Shown here: positions 22,377 to 32,300 of the stretch, piece by piece
Layout of the letters: each line of letters opens with the position of its first letter
Numbering within the stretch: the stretch's first letter is position 1
Position numbers and translations under genes: made by a program
The notes under the pieces: generated by a model
Told to the model about the DNA's origin: nothing
The model's input: only the letters and a program-made list of their open reading frames with translations
Databases searched by the model: none
Assembly: GCA_025093555.1 (NCBI GenBank)
Contig: JAIWNF010000008.1
Location: 62,001 to 126,000 of the forward strand
Reading direction: 5' to 3'
Source: Circinella umbellata
Taxonomy: Eukaryota > Mucoromycota > Mucoromycetes > Mucorales > Lichtheimiaceae
DNA length: 64,000 nucleotides

Positions 22377-25300
22377 ATGGATCAAACTGAAATAACACTA
22401 ACACTTTTCAATACGACAGGTATCAAAAAACAAGCTATCAACTCGATCCTCTCATATACCCCATCTACCTCACTCTTATTCTTAGTAGAAACATGGTTAC
22501 TTTCTCCAAATCGCTTTTACACTCATTGGACTCAACATCATGTTTATGGTGAACGAGCTTCCATCACATCTTACCGCGGTCATCTCGGCATCTCCCTCTT
22601 AATTAATCCTTCATTCCCTTACCATGTACATGTTCTTCCCAAAGATTCCTCATCCCCCTACTACTTATATTCCTTATCATGCATTGTAGCAAATACTCTT
22701 ATTCATTGTGTCTATCTTCCCCCCGAAACAATCTCAGATGATTTTGCTATAGAAATTTTAGACTCACTTCCCCTCAATCATCCCCAAGCACAGAATACCA
22801 TTTTATGCAGCGATTTCAATGCACGTATCCCAAGTCTTACCGGAGATCATGCTTCAAATCCACGAGGCTCTAAATTACAAAAATGGATTGAAAGTAACTC
22901 CTTGTTCTTTTGGAACCAAGAATGTGCATATGGTAAACCAACCTTTATACGACACAATGGATCAAGTATCATTGATTTCTTCTTAAGCACTTCATATTGC
23001 ACTAACCCAAAATTACAAATTAGAGATGATATATCAGCAGGGTCAGATCATAAAATTCTAAATTTCAGCTATGTACTCCAACCATCTTCTGCAACCACAA
23101 CAACAAACCTTACCCCCAGAAGGCGTTTATGGCGCCTCAGTAAACTAAAGGATCCGATAATATATGATAAATATAAAGAACGTATGTCGATCAATCTCTA
23201 TCCGATTAAAGAGGAATTACATGATTATCTCACCAACCTTAAAGAGGAGGCAATTACAACATCACTACCACAAAATCAGGAGTATATTGAACATATTACT
23301 ACCAAAATAAACAATACTTTATACACAACTATGGATTCAACCATTGGAGCAACTCCAGGCGGCCAAAAACGAAGGGATGAGTTCTGGACAGCAGAACTAC
23401 AGCGACTAGTTGATTATAGAGAACGAACTTATAAAAAATGGAAACGCGCGATAGGCATAGATAAGCTTTCATTGTGGCTTAAACACCAAGAAGCAGCAGC
23501 ACGAGTTCGAAGGGCTCTAAATAAACGAAGACAGGAAACTTGGCGTATTTTCTGTGATAAGCTTGAAAATGATGACTATTGTAAAACAACTGCTACTATA
23601 AAACGTATACGACAGCGTCGCACCATACAGCCCACATTTAGCCATATTAATGGTCCAGCAGCAGCAGCACATACTATGGCGCAGCATCTTGAAAACGTAT
23701 ATAATGGTCATCTATTAAACTCGCAACACGCAAACATATCACCCAACCTAGAAATAAACAAGGACCATGAATTTCCAATTACTGAAGAATGTGTCATTAC
23801 AACCATCCAAAATTTGCCAAGCAAAAAGGCACCAGGGATAGATCATATCAGAAGCGAAATGTTGAAACCTATTGTCAAAATTATCGCACCTTTATTACAC
23901 CATTTATTCCACATATGCTGGCTGACCACATACACTCCTCGCTCATGGCGCATTGCCCAAGTCACACCGATTTATAAAAAAGGAGCACCTGATAATCCGG
24001 CAAACTTTCATCCTATCAGTTTAACATCAGTTTTTCGTAAAATTTTGGAGTACTGTATCAAACCAGAAATTGAACTTTATAGCCCACCACTCGACATAGC
24101 TCAAGGGGGTTTTCGACCAGCCCGCAGCACTCTACAACAGGCACTCTGTCTACAAGAACTAAGTCAAATGCATAAAAATCGACATGGAACTTTTCCAACA
24201 CTTGCATTTTTGGATGTGACCTCTGCTTATGATGCTGTGAACAGAGATGTTATATGGGAGACCATACAAAGCACCATGCCTACTCTTCTTTTTTCCTTTT
24301 TAAAACATTTATTTAACAATGTATATATTGAAGTTGTCATCTCTAATGCCACTTCTTATCGCTTTTCTCCAACTACAGGGGTATTGCAAGGTTCCATCCT
24401 TTCCCCATTTCTATACTCTCTTTATATCAATAGTTTACCAGGTATGCTCAGAAACGGGGATTCACCACAATCTAGTAACCTACAATTACCAACCGCACCA
24501 ACAACAGCAGTACCACCGATATTCAACCTAGATCACACACCAGTAACTCCTATACCAACAATTAATTGTCTGTTGTATGCAGATGATGTAGTTCTTATCG
24601 GTACACCAGCAAAAATTCAAGATCTATTGTTACAATGCGAAAAACACAGTTACCAATTGGGATATCGATGGAATCCAGCCAAAAGTGTGATAGTTGAACA
24701 TCCCCAATCCCCTTCAGCAACATACCAATTATACAATTCCACGATACCGAAAGATACCTCCTTCACATATTTAGGGATTCCAATAAACTATAAAGGCCAA
24801 CTAGATGGAAACCAACTACTTCATCGAAACACCACCTCAGCAGAAAAAGCCATGCGCATGCTATCATCAATAGGAATCAGTCCTTCTGGGGTGTCAAAAC
24901 TCTTATCTGTACGCCTGTACACGCAATTCATACGACCAAAGCTAGAATATGGATTAGCCATCATCACACCAACTAAAAAACAGCAACAAATTTTAGAAGC
25001 CACTCAGAATTATTGCATTCGTCAGATTTATGGTGCCCATTCCCATTCATCCACAAAGGTGATGCGCCACATGCATAAACTACCATCAATGGAAGAAAGA
25101 AGCACCATATTACAAACCAAATTTCTTCTCAGCACATATTACTTACCTGATGATGCCCTTCTCACACAAATGATACCACATATGAACCAACATACCAGAT
25201 CAAAATGGCATCTTTTAAAAAAATCTAAACTGTGGCAACAGCTACCTGAACCAAAGAACAATACAACAACTGCTATATTCAAAGCAACAAAACAGTCATA

Positions 25301-25814
25301 TTTACTGAACGAACTACATCAGAATATGAATGCTCTCATCGGAGCTATTAATCTGGCAGCATGTAGACCAAAACTAGTTATAGACCCAATTCTTTGGCTT
25401 CCGATGTCCCGAAAAGAAAGGAGTCGATGCATTAGATGGAGGCTCGGCTGGCTCCCTGGTGGTAAGGTTAAATCTTGCAAAACCTGCGGATTCGCAAATT
25501 TCCATAAAAAACATGCACTATCTTGCCTAAACGTCCATGACCGCCTGAACATACAAGACCACAACATTACTGACCCGATCTCTCACCTGCTCAACCAACT
25601 ACCTCAATCGAAACCTACATCACTAAAGAAAATTGAATTTTGGAAACGCAAATGGCCAACAATTTGCGCACTGCTAGCCATGATTGACGCTCATCAACAT
25701 CCGACTAGCAATCAGCACCAATACATTGACGAGCATCCTGGTAAAGCCTTTACAACATGGATTGATAACCCTTCCCCTAATCAAAATGAATCGCAAAGAA
25801 ATCTCTTCCATTAA
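22377..25814 (+). CDS. LINE A ORF2: APE endonuclease and reverse transcriptase
   Basis: 1145 aa. The N-terminal apurinic-type endonuclease shows FLVETWLLSP, LCSDFNARIPSLTGDHASN and the terminal catalytic motif AGSDHKILNFSY. The reverse transcriptase follows: NLPSKKAPGIDHIRSEMLKP, WRIAQVTPIYKKG, LAFLDVTSAYDAVNRDVIWE, TGVLQGSILSPFLYSLYINS, the catalytic LLYADDVVLIGT, and the thumb region TYLGIPINYKG. Near the C-terminus is a Cys/His cluster, CKTCGFANFHKKHALSC, a zinc-knuckle-like element used by many LINEs for RNA binding. No RNase H motif was seen. All RT blocks are present and no stop or frameshift occurs, so the enzyme is probably functional. Confidence 0.94.
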   Translation: MDQTEITLTLFNTTGIKKQAINSILSYTPSTSLLFLVETWLLSPNRFYTHWTQHHVYGERASITSYRGHLGISLLINPSFPYHVHVLPKDSSSPYYLYSLSCIVANTLIHCVYLPPETISDDFAIEILDSLPLNHPQAQNTILCSDFNARIPSLTGDHASNPRGSKLQKWIESNSLFFWNQECAYGKPTFIRHNGSSIIDFFLSTSYCTNPKLQIRDDISAGSDHKILNFSYVLQPSSATTTTNLTPRRRLWRLSKLKDPIIYDKYKERMSINLYPIKEELHDYLTNLKEEAITTSLPQNQEYIEHITTKINNTLYTTMDSTIGATPGGQKRRDEFWTAELQRLVDYRERTYKKWKRAIGIDKLSLWLKHQEAAARVRRALNKRRQETWRIFCDKLENDDYCKTTATIKRIRQRRTIQPTFSHINGPAAAAHTMAQHLENVYNGHLLNSQHANISPNLEINKDHEFPITEECVITTIQNLPSKKAPGIDHIRSEMLKPIVKIIAPLLHHLFHICWLTTYTPRSWRIAQVTPIYKKGAPDNPANFHPISLTSVFRKILEYCIKPEIELYSPPLDIAQGGFRPARSTLQQALCLQELSQMHKNRHGTFPTLAFLDVTSAYDAVNRDVIWETIQSTMPTLLFSFLKHLFNNVYIEVVISNATSYRFSPTTGVLQGSILSPFLYSLYINSLPGMLRNGDSPQSSNLQLPTAPTTAVPPIFNLDHTPVTPIPTINCLLYADDVVLIGTPAKIQDLLLQCEKHSYQLGYRWNPAKSVIVEHPQSPSATYQLYNSTIPKDTSFTYLGIPINYKGQLDGNQLLHRNTTSAEKAMRMLSSIGISPSGVSKLLSVRLYTQFIRPKLEYGLAIITPTKKQQQILEATQNYCIRQIYGAHSHSSTKVMRHMHKLPSMEERSTILQTKFLLSTYYLPDDALLTQMIPHMNQHTRSKWHLLKKSKLWQQLPEPKNNTTTAIFKATKQSYLLNELHQNMNALIGAINLAACRPKLVIDPILWLPMSRKERSRCIRWRLGWLPGGKVKSCKTCGFANFHKKHALSCLNVHDRLNIQDHNITDPISHLLNQLPQSKPTSLKKIEFWKRKWPTICALLAMIDAHQHPTSNQHQYIDEHPGKAFTTWIDNPSPNQNESQRNLFH

Positions 25815-26108
25815 CTTTACCTACCTTTTCCTCCCCCATCCTCTTTTTTTCTTCTTCTTCTTTCTTGTACATTCCCTTTAATATTAGAATCACTCTTTTA
25901 TTAGTCACCGTTCCTCTTTCTCCATTCTCACACTGTTTCTTTCCCTTCTTTATTACACAGTTCTTCTGTAATACTCCTCTCCACGACCTTTTCCCTATCT
26001 CCCAATAGGGTTTTTTATTTTCTAATTTCCTTTCTGAGCCGTCTCAATCAACATGTCTTCATAGACGCTGGATTATAGGAGATAATAAAAACCAAAAACA
26101 TTTTCAAC

Positions 26109-26122
26109 GTATCTAAAGAGTT
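26109..26122. repeat. target-site duplication of LINE A, right copy
   Basis: Second copy of gtatctaaagagtt, immediately after the LINE A 3' end. Confidence 0.85.
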
Positions 26123-27979
26123 AAATAATTTATTATTTTTCCTATTAGTATTTATAGAATTAAAATATAATATAATATATTATATAATGCGATTATGAAA
26201 TGTTATTAAATAAAGTGTGCTAATAGTGCCAGTGTTATATTTTCAATGGAATAGGACAAATTATCAATAATTTTCAGTTGTCGGTGGATAACAAACTTGT
26301 TATATATTCTAAAAACCAGTCGTACATTTTTTTAGTAAATTATCAATTATATAAATAAATTATTTTATACTTCATTATAAAAAAAGTAAAAATTGCTAGC
26401 TGTATATATATGTCATTTAAACTCTTCTAAACTTGTGGCATAGAAGAAGGTTTTGGGTATTGCAAGGTACAAGTATGAGTGAGAAACCATCCGCATTAAA
26501 TATAATAACACTAGTTGAACTGAATAGTGAGTGAGACGGTCATTCAAAAATAGTAATCCAGTAAAACCTGAATCAAAAAAAAACTCTGTTATACTACAGT
26601 AAGTTTTTGCACGTTTCTAAAGATATTTGATTGATTTATATTTTTTTGACTAAGTTGCACGAGTTTTGAATCTCTATCAGAATAGCATAGGTATAATAAT
26701 ATAACATTACATGATTTAATCACACATAATGTTTAACACTTTTTCCAATAGTTGCTTTTGTCCTAACAATTCATTTGAGCAGCAGCCATGCTTTCCAAAA
26801 GCTAAAGAATTTATTTTGCTACCAGCAATACAGAATAAAATTTTAAACAATCAATAATAGGTAGTAGTTTAATAATAAGGAGTGCTTTTTTATTTATACC
26901 CTTTCTTTTCTTCTTCAAGTCTGTAGAATGTTATAATATTATATTAAATTATTGTGTATTATGTGATTGTGAATAAATAAATTATGTTTGCTTGTTATAT
27001 TTGTATATTGCTATATTATTTGTGTATTTCAAAAGCAACAGATGTGATATTATTTTAGTGTCTTTACATTTAGTTTATATTTGTATTATCTGAGATGAAG
27101 GATTGACATGTATGATATATAGGTGAATAATATAATACATAAAGGTAAGTAGTTGAAAAGTATTAAGTAGAATAGAAAAAAATGAATAACAAGAATAAAT
27201 ATTGTGAGAACCTTGTATGTCTTTTATTATAGATTGATTATCAAAGATATGATAAAGAGAATCTAATTAAATGTAAGTCTTTATATATTTACTATCAATC
27301 ACTATTAACTTGGCCCCATAACTCATAGAATTGAAATCATATAAATACAGGTTGTAAATATTATTTTAAAAGGAATAACTTTATTCTAGTCTCTAAATTA
27401 TTGTTGTATCCAACGTACAAAGGCTTGATTATAACAGTTATTCAATATTATATATTTAAATACAGCATTTTTCAAATATATTTCACTGATATTTTTGATA
27501 TTTCACAGTACATTTCAATGACTCTTAATATTAAAGAAGTCTGTCTTCTTTATTGTTACCATTTGACAGCTGCGCTAATACATTATTTTATCAATGGCAA
27601 ATGTATAAGACTTGGGACATAATGTTCACATATCATATTATCATTATCCATCATCATTAACAAATTGAAAGACTATTATTGTTTCATATACACATATTGC
27701 TATACCCATCCATTGATTAGGATTTAATATAAATAGTAGTATTAATAATTTCATTTAATAAACTTCATTTCTTTTGGGTCTTGTTGACTTTTATAATGTC
27801 TCTTTTATTTATTAATTTTGATTAATACAACAATTATTATTAAGGATAAATAACAAAGTCTCAAAGGATTTATACCTTGTCTGTTTTTATTTCCTACTCT
27901 TATCAAAATAACCAAATATCACAATATATATTTTTATTTTATATTTCCTATCTATTGAGAAAGAATATTATTGTATATT

Positions 27980-28172
27980 ATTATATGAGTAAATAAACAT
28001 CTTTATGTTTGATGATCTTCTTTATAATGTGTATATATAATTTGTTATAATTATTATTTATATAGCAATGATTATTTGTAGAGCAACCGACGATGTATGT
28101 TTATTATTATAAGCTTTACTTATCAGTTTATATCCTAATTAGTAGGTAGTTATCTAGTGTACATTATATACT
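27980..28172 (+). repeat. direct repeat R1 (about 193 bp)
   Basis: From attatatgagtaaataaaca to tctagtgtacattatatact. It is about 90% identical by eye to 28899-29094 in the same orientation; the longest exact shared stretch includes tatcctaattagtaggtagt. Copies are 919 bp apart, start to start. Confidence 0.8.
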
Positions 28173-28349
28173 GCACTGTAACCCTTACATAAACAACTTT
28201 TCTTATTTTCTATTTTTATACACAAATATTCAGAATAATTATTCATATAAGAATATTCTCATTTCTATTTCCTTTTACACGAATCAATCTATTGTACAAC
28301 AACTTAATATAAATATCCCCCTAATTAATTAATTAAACAATCACATGTA

Positions 28350-28413
28350 ATAACTGCGCGACATTAAACAGTTGCTGCGGAGCATTAGAAAGTTACTGCA
28401 GAACAATTGTAAA
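28350..28413 (+). repeat. three adjacent ~21-bp imperfect units
   Basis: Units ataactgcgcgacattaaac, gttgctgcggagcattagaa and gttactgcagaacaattgta follow each other at 20-22 nt spacing. They form a small island of G+C in the AT-rich core. A TATA-like atatataaa follows at 28416-28424, so the arrangement resembles a promoter with repeated upstream sites, perhaps of a decayed mobile element. Confidence 0.6.
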
Positions 28414-28898
28414 AGATATATAAACCCCAACTTTTTTAAACCAAATAAATATCATCAATTTGTTATTCAATCAATTTAAAGTTATATCAACTTTATTTTA
28501 AATTTATTTTCTATTGATCACTCAACACCGTATATTGGGTTGTTTTAATTATTTTATTTATCCAAGAGATTAGCTTAAGATCATTATCTTACTTATTTTA
28601 TATATTTATTTGTTGACTACTTATTAAACATAGTATTTGAATTTGATAACAACTAAATTCACATTATAAAGACTCAATACATACAGACATAATATCTCTG
28701 TACTAGATTTGATTATATTAAAATCATTATCACTTAACATATATTATCTCAAAAGAACTTGAGAAATCTTAATAAACAATTACGTTGTAATATATGATAA
28801 TATTACTGGTGCTCACTATAAAAATACATAAGCATCTGTTGTAGCTGAATAAATATATCTACTTATAAATTTAATATAAAAACATCCACACCAGCTAC

Positions 28899-29094
28899 AT
28901 TATATGAATAAATAAATATCTTTATATTTGATGATCTTCTTTATGATGTGTATATATGATTTGTTATAATTATTATTTATATAGTAATGATTTTCTGTAA
29001 AGCAATCAATATATGTTTATTATTATTATGAGCTTTACTTATCAGTTTATATCCTAATTAGTAGGTAGTTATGTAGTATAATACATTATATACT
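28899..29094 (+). repeat. direct repeat R2 (about 196 bp)
   Basis: Second copy of R1, with scattered substitutions and three small indels. The pair could be terminal repeats of a small non-autonomous element: each can be drawn as TG...CA flanked by ttata. However, ttata is present on both sides of both copies, and no primer-binding site follows R1. Confidence 0.8.
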
Positions 29095-29288
29095 ATACCA
29101 AGAAATAAATTTAAACCCTAGAACCTCTAAAACCCCCCACTAAAATGACTGATATAAAGAGAAAGGATTATATTACTAATACATGGGTCTAAACCCTAAA
29201 ACTTACCAAATCTCTAATAAAATTGATACATTTCAGGGTAAAATCTCAAGGCATAAAGTGATAGAATCACCGTACTGTACATGTACAA

Positions 29289-29304
29289 GGGTTGATGGTG
29301 TAGT
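29289..29304 (+). repeat. tRNA-Pro 5' fragment: target-site duplication of LINE B, left copy
   Basis: The 16-mer gggttgatggtgtagt is identical to nucleotides 1-16 of the tRNA-Pro gene at 34639. It directly follows the LINE B 3' end (the element is on the minus strand). After it the sequence leaves the tRNA. It is a remnant of the tRNA gene that LINE B hit. Confidence 0.9.
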
Positions 29305-32300
29305 TCAAAAGTTTTTATTAAAAGAGTCCTGCATCGTCGCTTAAGCTTAGCATGATTGATGCACTCTTGGTACGGATGAAATTATGTAACTTATATATAA
29401 AAAATAAAATAAAAAAATAAACTAGTAGAATCTCATGCAAACTAACAAGAGGAAAAACTAGGAAAATAAGAGGAGAACGGTAGATAGGAATTGTGGATAA
29501 AGAGCTTGATGATGGTGATATGATGGTCCAAAGAAAATTCATGCATAATGACAATTGTAAAAACTTTGGTCGGAAATTGAATGGTGAGGAGAAAACGGGA
29601 TTTTTGGATGATATGAAAAGAAAATCAAAAAAATAAAAGAATAGAGAAAAATAAAATATAATAAAAGATGGTGGTAAAGGAAGAAAATAATATATACGAA
29701 GCAAAGCTGGAAAAGAGTTGGATACAAATATTGACATTAGTACAAAGGGGAAAAATACAATTATTGGGGAGGAGGATCAGGTAAGAGGTTCTGTGAGGCC
29801 TCAAGAAGAAGTATACCAGGGGGAGGTTCTGGATCAAATGGAGTGTCGGATGTGATTTCGTCAATGCGAAGAAGAAGAGAGAGAAGAGCCGGCCAAAGTC
29901 GTTGCCATTTACCGAGTTTAGCCTTGACTTTGTTGGGCAATAAATTCAGAGCGGCATCAATAGCATCAACACCAGGTGGGGGATTTGGGGTAATTGAAGA
30001 AAGTGACCATCGAAATGAACGAAGTTGTTCAGATACAAGTGGACAAATAGCGAAATGATCCCGATTAGCCCGAAGACTACCACACTGGCAAGGTACTGAC
30101 GGAGTAGGAGGCAACCAAGCAAGACGCCATTTAACCAGTCTATGACGTTCCTTTTTAGTGCACGGCAACAAGAGAGTTGGATCCCATATAGGTTTGTGTA
30201 AACTTCGTTTAATCGTGATATTTTTATCAGGACTATTAACTTGTTTATCGATAATACTTTGCATATGCTGCCTGATAGCTTCGTTGAGCGGCTTTCGAGG
30301 TGGATCAGATCCAGTAGCAAGTTGTTTGACCAAATTCCAGATTACATTGCGACGTAAGACTGGCCAACGCGCTTCATTCCATGAATTTGCTAGCTGCGGG
30401 ACAATACAAGTAACAAGGGTGCTCTTTGGAAGTGTGCGTGCACGAAGAATAAATTTGGTTTGTAAAATAAAAACACGGGTATGCATGTTTGGCATGGCAG
30501 AAAGATGGGATAAAGTAAGGGTACCAATTGCTTTTTCAAGAGGGTTACGACAGATACACATTCTTAAGCATTGCTTTTGAATATCATCAAGTACTTTCCT
30601 TTGAATAGCGTTAAGAAAAGAAATAGCAAGTCCATATTCAATAATTGGGCGAACAAAAATCTTATATGCACGAAGAGAAGAAAGAAGGCCAAAACCATAC
30701 ATATGAACGCCAGAATCACGCAGTGATCTCATTGCTGAAATCGCTTTGCTTTTTGACTGATTCACAAGCATATCACTATCCAACCCATTAGAAGAAAAGG
30801 TAAACCAAGGTATCTGAATGTTGAGCAGTGAGGAATTTCTGTACCGTATAATGTAAATGGCTCTGCATTTGGATTGGCATTGAGAATTTCACACTTTGTA
30901 GGGCTCCACCGATAACCAAGGAGATTGGAGTGTTGTTCCGCAGCCAAAAGCATCATGTGTACATCTCGAGCATCACCAATAATAGCAATATCATCTGCGT
31001 ACATCAAACAATTGACAGGGATAAAAGAAAAGGGACGGTTCCCTGCTCCAACGTCATCAGGAATAAGATAAGGGTTATAAGGATCCTGCAACTCATTGAT
31101 CAAAGATCGTGGAGAAGCATTAGCTGAAGAAAAAGAAAAAGGACGACGAGAGCAAAAATTGAGAGACCGTTCGGAAGGGGGAGTAGGTACACGCACTAAT
31201 TGGGGATGAGAAGATACAGAACGTAATAAACGAGGTAAAGAATCAATAAAAACAGAATAAAGAAAAGGAGATAAAATACTTCCTTGGAGCACACCATGTC
31301 TTGGATATATGTCTCGGGATGCCATATTTGACAAAACTACTTTGACAATAACATCATCAAATAAATTCTGCAATAGCTTGAGCAGCGGTTCAGGTACAAA
31401 TGGCTGAAGCGTATCCCATATAACAAGCCTGTTGGCAGAGTCATACGCGGCTAGGATATCAAGTAGACAGATGATGGTTGGATGCTGCTCACCATCCACT
31501 GATCGGCTGTATGCTTGCATCAATTCATGGAGGCAGAGTGCTTGATCCAAGGTACCACGATGAGCTCGGAAGCCACCTTGTGCGATATCAAGAGTCGGCA
31601 TGGTCTGCAAAAGCTTTGACATTAGACAGCGTTCCAAAATCTTGCGAAATATGGATGTCAGACTAATTGGTCTATAATTTGCTGGGTCAGTTGAAGAGCC
31701 TTTATTCTTGTATATGGGCACAACTTGTGCTGTACGCCACAAGGTAGGAGTCCACGACCATCGCCAACATAAAGTAAAAAGCTTATCCAAGAGAGGAGCA
31801 AAATTTGATGCAACAGGCTTAAGCATTTCAGCTTTAATATGATCCATTCCTGGTGCTTTGCGATTTGGTAAATCAGCAATAGCTGACTCGATGTCTATCC
31901 AATTCCAACAGTTTTCGGTCTCTCGGGGGAAATTACTTTCAGGTGAGAGTCGAGCTGACACAGAGCCACCAAAAACACGTTCGAGATGATCGGCCATATT
32001 ATTAGCAGCTTGTTCTGCGCCCTGTGGTGATGTAAGAGTAACATTGGTGCGATTGCGTAAACGGATCCGTTTTACAACTGCTGTCATCTCAGATGGATCA
32101 GCATGTAGCTTCTGACAAAAGTCGTTCCAGGATTGCTTCCGAGCAGCTCGTACTGCTTTTTTAAAGGCTGTACATGCCATAATATAATCACGGTGAGCTG
32201 TAATGCGTTCAAGGTTATTACGAAGTCGAAGCCATCGTTTATGAAACTTTTGACGACGATCCGCTAACTGCTGAAGGGTATCATTCCAAAACCATTTGTG

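Larger units (their letters stand above)
20805..26108 (+). mobile_element. LINE A: full-length non-LTR retrotransposon, both ORFs open
   Basis: About 5.3 kb, bounded by a perfect 14-bp target-site duplication. Order: 182-nt 5' leader, ORF1 (20987-22252), a 124-nt spacer with a TA run and 32 consecutive A residues, ORF2 (22377-25814) with endonuclease and reverse transcriptase, and a 294-nt 3' UTR ending aataaaaaccaaaaacattt plus caac. There is no long 3' poly(A). Both ORFs are uninterrupted and the duplication is unmutated, which suggests recent insertion and possible activity. The ORF layout fits fungal APE-type LINEs such as the Grem-LINE elements of Mucoromycota; family assignment needs a database comparison. 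Confidence 0.9.
26123..29288. other. AT-rich gene-free core between the LINEs
   Basis: About 3.2 kb with very low G+C and no credible coding sequence. It contains a pair of roughly 193-bp direct repeats (27980-28172 and 28899-29094). It also contains three adjacent 21-bp units at 28350-28413 followed by a TATA-like box. The 3' ends of both LINEs point into this segment. Confidence 0.6.

Noticed and set aside
27980..29094. A TRIM-type LTR element made of R1, interior and R2
   Set aside because: TG...CA ends and a ttata duplication can be drawn, but ttata borders both copies on both sides, no primer-binding site follows R1, and no polypurine tract precedes R2. Kept only as a direct repeat.
30930..31127. 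Plus-strand open frame inside LINE B
   Set aside because: Antisense of the reverse transcriptase coding sequence.
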